64,000 nucleotides of DNA from NCBI RefSeq assembly GCF_011764485.1, contig NZ_AP022848.1:1516001-1580000 (forward strand). The letters run 5' to 3'. This DNA is from Bosea sp. ANAM02. Lineage in GTDB: Bacteria > Pseudomonadota > Alphaproteobacteria > Rhizobiales > Beijerinckiaceae. Below are positions 36,780 to 43,993 of this stretch, piece after piece. The notes beneath the pieces were generated by a model that worked only from the letters and a program-made list of their open reading frames with translations, had not been told where the DNA came from and did not search any database. The position numbers were made by a program, and so were the translations under genes. Positions within the stretch are counted from its first letter, which is position 1; every line of letters begins with the position of its first letter.

Positions 36780-37163
36780 ATGAAGGCCGACGACTTTTCG
36801 GGGATGCTGCCCGCTTTCCAACTACGGGATTTCTTCACCGGTCGGATGGCCCGCTGGGCGATGCTCGAAGGCCCGTTGGGTGGTTTGAAACGACGAGTGC
36901 CACTGACGGCAGCCGGTCGGGAGCTGCCCGACGGGGCATTCGCGTTCTCGGAAACGTGGACGTTCGACGAGGGCCAGGTCGATGAGCTGCGGTGGCTGAT
37001 AAAGCTGGTTGGCGGCGGCAAATTCGAAGGCTCGGACCCATCTTTGGACGGCCCGGCAAAGGGGTGCGCGTCCGGCTGCGCTTTCAACTGTGTCTACATC
37101 CGCAACGTTCCCGGCAGAGAAGGCGAAACCACGAAGCTGAACTTCGACGACTGGCTGCGATGA
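36780..37163 (+). CDS. DUF3833-like protein, short form
   Basis: A 127-residue protein with the pattern of DUF3833. An opening FFTGRMARWAMLEGPLGGLK is followed by FSETWTFDEGQVDELRW, a glycine-rich turn and the closing KLNFDDWL. Usual members are lipoproteins of about 180 residues with a signal peptide and a C-terminal strand. Both are missing here, so it is shortened and probably cytoplasmic or decaying. ATG 36780 is preceded by GGAGGAC. The ACP-like gene follows after 35 bp on the same strand. Confidence 0.55.
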   Translation: MKADDFSGMLPAFQLRDFFTGRMARWAMLEGPLGGLKRRVPLTAAGRELPDGAFAFSETWTFDEGQVDELRWLIKLVGGGKFEGSDPSLDGPAKGCASGCAFNCVYIRNVPGREGETTKLNFDDWLR

Positions 37164-37198
37164 TTGTATTCAAGCAGCGCTTTTCCGAAGAGGGGTGA

Positions 37199-37489
37199 AT
37201 GGCGGACCTTACCGAAAACGATGCCGCGCTCGTTGCGCGCCTCCTCGAAATCATCGCGAGCGAAGGATTGGTGAACCGCGACAAGCTGGACCTTAGCGCA
37301 GAGGTAGAGGAGATCGGGCTTGAACTGGATGATCTGACCCTCATCGGGAACGCGATCGAACGCGAGTTCGACTGCGACATGCTACCGGACGAGGAGATGC
37401 AGGCCTGCACGACGGTTCGGCAACTCGTAGCACTGATTGGCCGTAGGCTGCAGGTGCGAGCCGCGGATCAATCGAAAACGGGGCCATGA
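37199..37489 (+). CDS. Acyl-carrier-protein-like protein lacking the phosphopantetheine serine
   Basis: A 96-residue helical protein that aligns without gaps to ACP around helices II and III: VEEIGLELDD … AIEREFD … CTTVRQLVALI. In ACPs the segment is G-x-D-S-L; here it is G-L-E-L-D, so the serine that takes 4'-phosphopantetheine is a leucine. It therefore cannot carry acyl groups in the usual way. It might act as a structural or regulatory partner, or the gene may have drifted. It follows the DUF3833-like gene closely and may share its transcript. ATG 37199 overlaps GAGGGGTGA, which serves as the ribosome-binding site. Confidence 0.6.
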   Translation: MADLTENDAALVARLLEIIASEGLVNRDKLDLSAEVEEIGLELDDLTLIGNAIEREFDCDMLPDEEMQACTTVRQLVALIGRRLQVRAADQSKTGP

Positions 37490-37601
37490 CGAAGTCTCGG
37501 CAGTTTAAACCGGCTTTCGCCCATCTTCTGGACCAAGCTCCGCGTTACACAATCTGCTGACCGGCGGCGCTTAGGCGAGCTGCGAGCGCATTCTTCCAGC
37601 G

Positions 37602-38012
37602 CTATTCGGCGTCTGCGTTCCTGCCATGGCGCCCGTCCAACACTCGCGTAAGCGGAGTGACCGTTATTCCGTGCATCACCACCGACATGAAAATCGTCAG
37701 TCCGACGATCGACCACCGGCGAGCGCCGCTGTCGACCTCGCCCATGTGGTTGAGGCCTTAGGCGAGATTGTCCACGGAGCCGACACGTCGGATACCGAAG
37801 AAGGCGATGGTCGCTTTCTCCCCCCTGCTCGCTTTGTGGCCCCAGAGCCCGATCAATCCAGCGACCGGGCGGGCCACGATGAGAATCACAAGCAACGTCG
37901 TGACTTTCAGCCATTCGAGAGGGGCCAGCAACTCGCTCACCAACGCCCCTACCTGGAGCAGAAAAAGCGCCATCATGACTAAACGCTCAACCTGTTCGGT
38001 GAGCTCGTGCAT
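37602..38012 (-). pseudogene. Cation/proton antiporter (NhaP-like) C-terminal remnant
   Basis: The minus strand reads membrane segments LVMMALFLLQVGALVSE and LVILIVARPVAGLIGLWG, then GIRRVGSVDNLA, an in-frame TAA, and in the same frame GLNHMGEVDSGARRW … VVMHGITVTPLTRVLDG. This is the last third of a CPA1-type antiporter with a nonsense codon, and the N-terminal helices are absent. It cannot make a transporter. Confidence 0.65.
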
Positions 38013-38067
38013 ATCCAGCCGGAGAGCGCTGGGAATACTAGGGCACCGTCGACGCACCCGTTCCCGG

Positions 38068-39276
38068 TTACGCGGCCAGCTTGGCGGCGGCCATTTCGAT
38101 TTCTGCGACGAGGCCGGAAGCGCGCCAGTCGAATTCCATGCGGGCGCCGAGCTGCGATTTGGCCGCGCGGTCGACGAGCAGGCTGCCGAACCCCTGCCGT
38201 TGGGGATTGCTTACGATCGTAGGCCCCCCTTGCTCCTCCCATCGCAGTAGAACGCGTTCGCCGGCAGCCCGGACGGTTACCCGCACCTTGCCGGCATTGG
38301 TAGAAAGAGCTCCGTGCTTGACGGCGTTCGTGGCGAGTTCGTGGAACACGAGGGCAATGGCGGTCGACGACGACTGGCCCACTTCAACTTTGTCGCCATG
38401 AACTTCGATACGGCTCTTCCCGCCGCCGTTGTACGGCGCGACCAGACGGCCGATCAGTTCAGAGAGAATGTCAGGTGCATGGTCGCCCACTTTTTTGAGG
38501 ACGATGCTATGGGCACGGCTGAGGGCCGAAATCCTTCCGACAATCTCCTGGGCGAAGTCAGCCGCTGCTGGCTCCTCCCGCGCAGCCATCGATATCAGGC
38601 TGCCGATCACGGTGAAGATGTTGCCGATGCGATGCTGGAGTTCGCGGGCAATCAACTCGCGCTGCTCCTCCGCAGTGCGGCGGGCCGTGATGTCGATATG
38701 GGCTCCAATGAGCTTCATTGGCTTGCCGGCATCGTCACGCTGGATTTCGGCCTTGGCGAGAATCCATCGCAACTCCCCGTCCGCGGGCCGAATAATCCTG
38801 TATTCGGCCTCGTACTCGCTATCGGAACCGAAAACGCTGCGATGGAAGTGGCTGACGACACGCTCGCGGTCTTCCGGATGAATCCGCGCGACCCACGCCT
38901 CGTGCGTTTCGTCGGCCGCCTCGGGCGGCAGGCCGTGAACCGCGAGATACTCCGGCGAGCGCTTATTGCGAAACGCACCTTCTCGGAGGTCGACCTCGAG
39001 GCCACCGATCTGGCCGATACGCTGGACGCGCGCAAGCTCGGCCTCTCGCGAGCGCAATTGTCTGAGGGCCTCGTCTAGCGGCAATTTGCGCCCCTGCTCA
39101 AACTGATATTCACCTCGGTAACCGTCGCTGTTGCCGTTCGCTACCGTTTTCTTGCGATCGGCGACCGATAACCGGCTTGCAGATCCTACACTCGATCTTT
39201 CGCGGAGACCTTCCAGGCGCCGGCTGTGATTTGGCGCCCGGAGCTTGCCGTAGACGAAAACTCTACTGCGGCGCAT
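38068..39276 (-). CDS. PAS-domain sensor histidine kinase, HWE family
   Basis: About 402 residues. A PAS fold with PAC motif lies in the middle (EYRIIRPADGELRWI, GAHIDITARRTAE). The HWE/HisKA_2 dimerisation and phosphoacceptor region follows (ELIARELQHRIGNIFTVIG, His in LQHR), then an ATPase domain with VFHELATNAVKHGALS and a late RWEEQGGP. There is no transmembrane segment, so it senses cytoplasmic signals such as redox or light. In alphaproteobacteria such kinases commonly feed the PhyR-NepR-EcfG general stress pathway, which fits the EcfG-type promoters nearby. The start is uncertain; the frame is open to 39417. Confidence 0.85.
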   Translation of the reverse strand: MRRSRVFVYGKLRAPNHSRRLEGLRERSSVGSASRLSVADRKKTVANGNSDGYRGEYQFEQGRKLPLDEALRQLRSREAELARVQRIGQIGGLEVDLREGAFRNKRSPEYLAVHGLPPEAADETHEAWVARIHPEDRERVVSHFHRSVFGSDSEYEAEYRIIRPADGELRWILAKAEIQRDDAGKPMKLIGAHIDITARRTAEEQRELIARELQHRIGNIFTVIGSLISMAAREEPAAADFAQEIVGRISALSRAHSIVLKKVGDHAPDILSELIGRLVAPYNGGGKSRIEVHGDKVEVGQSSSTAIALVFHELATNAVKHGALSTNAGKVRVTVRAAGERVLLRWEEQGGPTIVSNPQRQGFGSLLVDRAAKSQLGARMEFDWRASGLVAEIEMAAAKLAA

Positions 39277-39382
39277 CGCCTCGGCAGATGCAGCGAGCGC
39301 ATGCGGTGAACCTCGTTCGCTCGCGGAGGAACCAAAGAAGTGCGGCTGAGTTCTTCGCCGTTTGGACAGGGCTTTCTGCAAA

Positions 39383-39670
39383 ATGGCGCAAGCGTTGGTC
39401 GTGTGTCGGGTGGGCACGCAGTGGGCATTCCGTGATGTGACCGGAGCGTTCTACGGGCATTCTTCTGAACTGCATTCCACCATGGAATTGGCGCAGCACA
39501 TGGCTGCGCGGGCTGGTAGCCATGTCGTCCTCAGCGCAGAGGCAGACGAGGCGCTTCGCTCCTCGACATGTTCCAAGGGGTTTGACTCCGGACGGGCCGC
39601 CGAGAAAAAACCTCGTCCTCGTTTCGGATTGCTATGGGCGCGCCTTGGACAAGTGCGGCGGAGAAAGTGA
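39383..39670 (+). CDS. Small hypothetical protein
   Basis: The 95-residue frame from ATG 39383 begins MAQALVVCRVGTQWAFRDVT and continues with a helix (HSTMELAQHMAARAGSHVVL), a layout like the small beta-alpha DUF2188-type proteins. The last third is basic and of poor character and overlaps the start of the next, broken gene, so the true protein may be shorter or frameshifted. Not firmly recognised. Confidence 0.4.
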   Translation: MAQALVVCRVGTQWAFRDVTGAFYGHSSELHSTMELAQHMAARAGSHVVLSAEADEALRSSTCSKGFDSGRAAEKKPRPRFGLLWARLGQVRRRK

Positions 39671-39739
39671 AACCGACAGTCGACGGGTTCACGGTCGCTC
39701 TGCCTTGGTACGAGCCCGAGGACTTGGAGCAGCTCTGGT
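39634..39739 (+). pseudogene. 5' part of a small gene split by the IS3 element
   Basis: From ATG 39634 the frame reads VKPTVDGFTVALPWYEPEDL up to the target duplication CTGGT at 39735-39739, where the IS begins. The rest of the gene lies at 41059-41337. The N-terminal 'ALPWYEPEDL' pattern is that of a small alphaproteobacterial hypothetical protein. Confidence 0.5.
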
Positions 39740-39769
39740 TGTTGCAGACCCCAAAAGCCCGGACATTTC

Positions 39770-40609
39770 TCACGATGCTGCATGGGCCGCGATGAACTCG
39801 CGGGGTGAACGATATCCGAGCGCCCGATGAGGGTGAAGCTCGTTGTAATGGGCGAACCATTCCGGCAGGGCGAGCATGACGGTTTTGGCATCTGGGACGG
39901 GATTCACCGCGACGTAATCGCGCTTGAAGGTGCGCACGGAGGCTTCGGCCATGCCGTTGCTCTGCGGGCTCTGGACCGGGGTGGTCAGCGGCTCCAGGCC
40001 GATCTCGCGGGCAAAGCGGCGGGTCGGTCCCGCGATGAAGCAGGAGCCGTTATCGGTCAGCCATTCGATGGTCTGCGGCAGGCGGTTGACCCTGCCGAAG
40101 CGGTGCTCGACGGCAGTGACCATCAGGTCGCAGACATCCTCCCCCTTGATGCCTTCGGTGGTGGCGACATGGCCCATGGCTTCCCGGTCGCAACAATCGA
40201 GCGCGAAGGCGACACGGACCTTCTCGCCGTTGTCGCAGCCGATCTCGAAGCCATCGGAGCACCAGCGCAGGTTGGACTGATCGACGCTGATGCGGCCGTC
40301 GTGACGGCGCTCGACCCCGCCAGCATGACGGTCGAGCACAAGACCATGGACCTTCATCACCCGATAGACCCGTTTGCGATTGGCGGGCGAACGGCCCTCG
40401 GCCAGAGCCTTGCGGCGCAATCGGGCCCAGATGCGGGCATAGCCGTAGGTCGGCATGTCGTCGATGACCGCCTCGATCTCGGCGAGTAGCGCCTCTTCCG
40501 GCAGGGGCGGACGGCCTCTGCGCTGTGGCGAGCGCCCGGCCGTCCGCTGCGCCACCCGCACGGCGAGATGCGAACGGGCCACGCCCAGCGTGGCGGCGAC
40601 GGCGCTCAT
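39770..40609 (-). CDS. IS3-family transposase OrfB
   Basis: A 279-residue DDE integrase core. It contains RRGRPPLPEEALLAEIEA, the HTH_21 region YGYARIWARLRR, a first aspartate near RWCSDGFEIGCD, WLTDNGSCF (second Asp) and QSPQSNGMAEASVRTFK (Glu), ending RALGYRSPREFIA. It is made mainly as an OrfAB fusion by -1 frameshifting: on the minus strand a run of six A's (bases 40651-40656) near the end of orfA lets the ribosome slip into a frame that continues TEVAVTVAAQG and joins MSAVAATLGV without a stop. Confidence 0.9.
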   Translation of the reverse strand: MSAVAATLGVARSHLAVRVAQRTAGRSPQRRGRPPLPEEALLAEIEAVIDDMPTYGYARIWARLRRKALAEGRSPANRKRVYRVMKVHGLVLDRHAGGVERRHDGRISVDQSNLRWCSDGFEIGCDNGEKVRVAFALDCCDREAMGHVATTEGIKGEDVCDLMVTAVEHRFGRVNRLPQTIEWLTDNGSCFIAGPTRRFAREIGLEPLTTPVQSPQSNGMAEASVRTFKRDYVAVNPVPDAKTVMLALPEWFAHYNELHPHRALGYRSPREFIAAHAAS

Positions 40610-40917
40610 GGCAAAATGCCCTTGGGCAGCGACAGTGACCGCAACCTCCGTTTTTTCATATCCTCCGCCAGTTCGAGAGCGTCCTTCAGGATTTCCACCT
40701 CAAGCGTCTTCTTGCCCAGGAGGCGCTGCAATTCACGTATCTGCTCCTGCTGCGTCCGGAAGGCCGACGCCGGTACAACCTCCTCCTCGGCCGCCGTCGC
40801 GGTCAGCGCACCTTGCTCGGCAAGCCGCCGCCGGGTGAAAAGCTGGTTCGGCGACACCCCGCACCGACGGGCGACAAGGCTGACCGTGACGCCCGCCTCG
40901 CGCGTCTGTGCCACCAT
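40606..40917 (-). CDS. IS3-family transposase OrfA (probably 5'-frameshifted)
   Basis: The helix-turn-helix protein is visible from MVAQTREAGVTVSLVARRCG, followed by a leucine-zipper-like coiled coil (QEQIRELQRLLGKKTLEVEI). The usual start of such proteins, MTGSYPKAEILTG, lies at 40990, but one base is missing near GGCCCGTCGCC. That puts the RRRWSVAEKLE part out of frame. OrfA may then start internally or be inactive. It ends CCATGA, overlapping the orfB start. Confidence 0.75.
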   Translation of the reverse strand: MVAQTREAGVTVSLVARRCGVSPNQLFTRRRLAEQGALTATAAEEEVVPASAFRTQQEQIRELQRLLGKKTLEVEILKDALELAEDMKKRRLRSLSLPKGILP

Positions 40918-41058
40918 CTCAAGCTTCTCTGCGACTGACCACCGGCGACGGGCCGGTCAGGATCTCGGCCTTCGGATAAGAACCAGTCATAGACACGACA
41001 TTACTCCCAACCCTTATTTTAAGGGTGAGACCTGTCCGGGGAATTCGGGGCTGCTTCA

Positions 41059-41337
41059 CTGGTATCTCGCGCATGAAAGGCGGAGATGCCGAAGGGTTAC
41101 GACTTCTGGCACGCTGCTGCGACGAGGGTCATCAACGAATGGCTGGCTCGTGGAAGGGGGCTTGAGATCGTTAGGCTAAAGCCGGACGAGTTCCTCTCGT
41201 GGCCCGACGCGCAGGGGCTGCCGAATACCGCCGCCTCACGCTTGAAGTACGTCGAGGAGCGAGCATCGGGAGCTCAAGGTACTTCCCCAAACGGCACGCC
41301 TGAGGGCCAGCCCAACCTGCCGCCGTCGGTGCATTAG
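41059..41337 (+). pseudogene. 3' part of the small gene split by the IS3 element
   Basis: After the second CTGGT the sequence continues the interrupted gene (…YLAHE), then a one-base loss near 41076 shifts it to the frame that reads KAEMPKGYDFWHAAATRVIN and RGLEIVRLKPDEFLSWPDAQ. Together with 39634-39739 this restores a hypothetical protein of about 120 residues. An ATG at 41086 with a GGCGGAG ribosome-binding site could still make the 83-residue tail alone. Confidence 0.5.
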
Positions 41338-41457
41338 CACCGGACTCGACACTGTTGTTCCCCGAACACGTCGACCTGTGTGTAAGGTCAGCCAGAGACC
41401 GTCGCGATATGATTGGGGACGCCACCCAGGCGCCGCTGCCAGCAGAAATGGCACCTC

Positions 41458-41482
41458 GGAACTAGTAGCCTCGCGATCCATT
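41458..41482 (+). promoter_or_regulatory. EcfG-like promoter (one mismatch) before DUF3606 gene
   Basis: GGAAC at 41458-41462 is followed after 16 bases by CATT, one base off CGTT. It is 22 bp before the DUF3606 start. Confidence 0.4.
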
Positions 41483-41504
41483 GATCCGCTCAAGGGAGGA
41501 TCGA

Positions 41505-41702
41505 ATGGCAGACGACAGGACCAACCGCGGCTACCGGGACCGCTCTCGCATCGATGTGAGTGAAGACTTTGAAGTCCGCTACTGGACCGACAGGCTCGGC
41601 GTTTCCAAATCGCAGCTTGAGGAAGCAGTCCGAGAGGTCGGCCCCACGGCGGAAGCCGTGGAAACCGAACTTCGCAGGAAGACCCTGGCGGCCGGTCCGT
41701 GA
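41505..41702 (+). CDS. DUF3606 domain protein
   Basis: A 65-residue protein whose core (RSRIDVSEDFEVRYWTDRLG, then VSKSQLEEAVREVG) is a clear match to DUF3606, a small helical domain common in rhizobial stress regions. The function is unknown. ATG 41505 follows AAGGGAGGA, a strong ribosome-binding site. The last bases overlap the GTG start of the next gene. Confidence 0.85.
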   Translation: MADDRTNRGYRDRSRIDVSEDFEVRYWTDRLGVSKSQLEEAVREVGPTAEAVETELRRKTLAAGP

Positions 41703-42226
41703 ACGAGACTCTCACGATCCGCAGACTGGGTGACGACTGGCTCATTTGCGAACCCGGCTCGCGCACCCGCATTGTTTCGCCCGGCAGCGGCGTGGTGGAG
41801 CACATCGTGGCCGACTGGAACGCAGAGGAGACGAAGCCTGTGAATATCGATTCGATCGCGGCCTACGAAGCGGCGGCGGCCAAAATCCACCAGCTTGCTG
41901 ATGCCAGAGAAGGGTCGCCGGAGGCGGCCGAGTTGGCTGCTTTGGTCGCGGCGGTGAAGAATTGGGAGGAGCGCGGGCAGGGCGCTGGGGCAACGCCAGC
42001 TCCCGGAAATTACAAAACGCCCGCGCGGCCGGGCCAGCCAGGCAATGAGCGTGAAGAGAGGCAAGGCCCCAATCCCCGCTCAGCCCACTCCAGCGGTCCC
42101 CATCCGCCATACGACGTCAACGATCAGGAGGGCGCGGCGGCGGAAAAGCATGCCGCGGGGGCATCCGATCACCAGGAGTCGGCGGCGCCCGCCAATCGCC
42201 CGAGCGGAAACATCAGGTCGACATAG
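41699..42226 (+). CDS. Hypothetical protein with HigA-N-terminus-like helix pair
   Basis: This 175-residue frame begins at GTG 41699, overlapping the stop of the DUF3606 gene. Residues 45-92 (IAAYEAAAAKIHQLADAREG, then SPEAAELAALVAAVKNWEE) follow the 'Y-x-AL-x-I-x-L…EGSPEADELxxLxxLVxxYE' layout seen at the N-terminus of HigA-type antitoxins. No DNA-binding helix-turn-helix follows. The C-terminal 80 residues are disordered and polar. The next gene has the same pattern, so both may be dimerisation modules of a small stress system. Function unknown. Confidence 0.5.
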   Translation: MNETLTIRRLGDDWLICEPGSRTRIVSPGSGVVEHIVADWNAEETKPVNIDSIAAYEAAAAKIHQLADAREGSPEAAELAALVAAVKNWEERGQGAGATPAPGNYKTPARPGQPGNEREERQGPNPRSAHSSGPHPPYDVNDQEGAAAEKHAAGASDHQESAAPANRPSGNIRST

Positions 42227-42248
42227 CACGAGCGAACGGCCATCTCAC

Positions 42249-42485
42249 ATGACGACGGATCCAATTCGGACCTTCGAGGAACTTGCGCTGGCCTTGAAGC
42301 GCTTCGAGGAGCTGTTCGGAGCCGCCGAAGGGTCTCCCGCGGCTAGCGAGCTGCGGAGTGTGTCCGCGCGCCTCAGGAGCTTCGAAGACAGGGTCGCGGC
42401 CGCACTGGCAGCTCAAAAGATCCGATCGCGGTGCACACTCGATCGATTGTCAGCCTACTGTCAGAAGCCAGCGAACTCGCCGTAG
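42249..42485 (+). CDS. Hypothetical protein with the same helix-pair motif
   Basis: A 78-residue protein. FEELALALKRFEELFGAAEG is followed by SPAASELRSVSARLRSFEDR, the same spacing of Glu-Gly-Ser-Pro and acidic helix end as in the preceding protein. The two probably derive from one module. The stop lies just before the CinA-type gene start at 42491, which suggests an operon 41505-43081. Confidence 0.5.
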   Translation: MTTDPIRTFEELALALKRFEELFGAAEGSPAASELRSVSARLRSFEDRVAAALAAQKIRSRCTLDRLSAYCQKPANSP

Positions 42486-42490
42486 CCGGA

Positions 42491-43081
42491 ATGCCATCGC
42501 CAGACCCCCCGTACCCCTCCGGGCCAAACCATAGCTCTGACGAGGCGCGCGTCAGCGGACTAAGCGTAGATAGGCTTGAAAGCGCTGGGATATTGGCTGA
42601 GCGCCTCATCTCGCTCTGCCTTGCGAGAAAGGAGCGCGTTGTGGTGGCGGAATCGTGCACCGCCGGCTTGCTCGGCCAGACGCTCTCATGCTGTTTCGGC
42701 GCTGCGACTGCCTTCGAGGGCGGTTTCCTGACTTATACCAAGGAAGCCAAGTCGCAGATGCTGGGTGTACCGAGGGATTTGCTTAGGGGCTGCACCGCGG
42801 TTCACCGCCGCGTCGCAGTCTCGATGGCCGAGGGGGCGCTCGCACGGAGTCCCGGCACGGTCTCTCTGTCGGTTACCGGGGTTACCGGCGACGCTCCAGA
42901 CGAGGACGGCAACCCAATCGGTCGCGTGATTGTAGGTTGCGCGACCGCAGCAGGGACGCAGACAATCCACTGCGAGTTCGGACGACTGACTCCGTCCGCG
43001 CTCAATCAGTTGGCGGTCGCTGCCGCGCTGGCATTCGCCCTGCGCCAACTCGGAGATGAGAGTGTCTCTCCAGCCTTCTAA
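42491..43081 (+). CDS. CinA C-terminal domain amidohydrolase (PncC-like)
   Basis: A 196-residue protein. The C-terminal 160 residues have the CinA/PncC pattern: VVVAESCTAGLLGQTLS, then FEGGFLTYTKEAKSQMLGV and VSLSVTGVTGD. The enzyme deamidates nicotinamide mononucleotide to nicotinate mononucleotide and recycles NAD breakdown products. The N-terminal CinA half is absent, as in stand-alone PncC. ATG 42491 was chosen; GTG/ATG further upstream (42431) overlaps the previous gene. The stop overlaps that of the convergent GFA gene. Confidence 0.82.
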   Translation: MPSPDPPYPSGPNHSSDEARVSGLSVDRLESAGILAERLISLCLARKERVVVAESCTAGLLGQTLSCCFGAATAFEGGFLTYTKEAKSQMLGVPRDLLRGCTAVHRRVAVSMAEGALARSPGTVSLSVTGVTGDAPDEDGNPIGRVIVGCATAAGTQTIHCEFGRLTPSALNQLAVAAALAFALRQLGDESVSPAF

Positions 43082-43485
43082 ACCTTCGCGCCGTCGCGGT
43101 TGCCCTCGAATTGGTCCGTGCCCTGCAGGGCCGACAGCCAGTGCTCCCGTCGTAGCACCCACAGCTCGTACTGCGGGGTAAGCGTGCTCGGAGCGTCGTC
43201 GAGCGAACCGATGCGGATCTCGATCTCGTTGCTGCCATCGCTGGACGAGAAGAGCGTCGACCCGCAACTTAAGCAAAACGTCCGGTGATCGGTCGAGCTT
43301 GTCCACTGACTGGTCTCGCCCGTCACTCGAACCGCGTCGCTTGGCCATACCGCGAAGGTCATAAAAGCCGACCCCGTCTCGCGCCGGCACGTCTGGCAGT
43401 GACAGAGGCCAGTCCTGGTCGGGTTCCCGGCCGCCCGGTAGCGCACCGCGCCGCAATTACAGCCGCCGCTCCTTACCAACGCCAT
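43078..43485 (-). CDS. GFA-family (glutathione-dependent formaldehyde-activating-like) zinc protein
   Basis: A 135-residue protein. The Mss4-like zinc-binding cysteines are in GGCNCGAVRY, LCHCQTCRRETG and FCLSCGSTLF, all preserved. The family binds small thiol adducts or unknown metabolites; some members were linked to glutathione-formaldehyde. ATG 43485 lies six bases below the stop of the proline-rich protein gene, so they form an operon. Confidence 0.88.
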   Translation of the reverse strand: MALVRSGGCNCGAVRYRAAGNPTRTGLCHCQTCRRETGSAFMTFAVWPSDAVRVTGETSQWTSSTDHRTFCLSCGSTLFSSSDGSNEIEIRIGSLDDAPSTLTPQYELWVLRREHWLSALQGTDQFEGNRDGAKV

Positions 43486-43490
43486 CGGCG

Positions 43491-43688
43491 CTACTTCTTC
43501 ACGACCGGGCGGCCCGGGTCGATCGGGCTCCAAGAGGCGGAGGGCTTCCGATCGCCGTCCTCCGTCGCGGGAGGAGTTTGTTGAGCGGGTTTGGGCTGCC
43601 CCGCCGCAGGCGTGCCCGAGCCGGGCCGAGGCCTGCTGTCCGTCGCTCGTCGAGGTTGGCCGACTGTGTCGTCCTTGGGGTTGGACAT
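43491..43688 (-). CDS. Small proline-rich hypothetical protein
   Basis: A 65-residue protein rich in Pro, Gly, Arg and Asp, and probably disordered (PRPGSGTPAAGQPKPAQQTP). ATG 43688 is preceded by GGAGGAAGCGC, a strong ribosome-binding site, so it is likely expressed. It sits in one unit with the GFA gene. Not recognised. Confidence 0.55.
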   Translation of the reverse strand: MSNPKDDTVGQPRRATDSRPRPGSGTPAAGQPKPAQQTPPATEDGDRKPSASWSPIDPGRPVVKK

Positions 43689-43993
43689 TGCGCTTCCTCC
43701 ACGTGTTCTCCGCGAAGAATTGCGAACGCGTTGTTTGGTTCCGCGAAAAACAGGAGGGCTAGGACGGCTTCCTGCCTCGTGAACTCTTTCGGCGGCAAGA
43801 TCGGAGCATCGCATGCCTCCGCCATTTCAAGACCGAACAGCGTTTCGCCCTCGGGATCGGGCGAAACGTCAGGCAGCTGCGGCAAGTCAAGAAATTGGAC
43901 CCGCTCAGATGCCTGACATCTCGCCAAGGGCGTGAAGGAACAGCAGGCATCCCCGAGGTGTTGCGATCTCACCGTCACCCTCGGGATCGCAGC
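43689..43993. other. Divergent spacer between GFA unit and transglutaminase-like gene
   Basis: 305 bp. The minus strand has an open frame with reasonable protein character (LPQLPDVSPDPEGETLFGLE) running into the proline-rich gene in another frame, but it has no clear start. A GGAAC-N17-TGTT match (43937-43962) faces the transglutaminase-like gene. Confidence 0.35.

Larger units (their letters stand above)
39740..41058 (-). mobile_element. IS3-family insertion sequence (1319 bp) with 5-bp target duplication
   Basis: The ends are TG…CA with imperfect inverted repeats (TGTTGCAG…CCCC…CCCGGACA against TGAAGCAG…CCCC…CCCGGACA). CTGGT occurs directly on both sides (39735-39739 and 41059-41063), the 5-bp duplication typical of the IS2 group. 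It carries orfA and orfB with a slippery A6 run between them. orfA has a frameshift near its start (see that entry). Confidence 0.88.
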
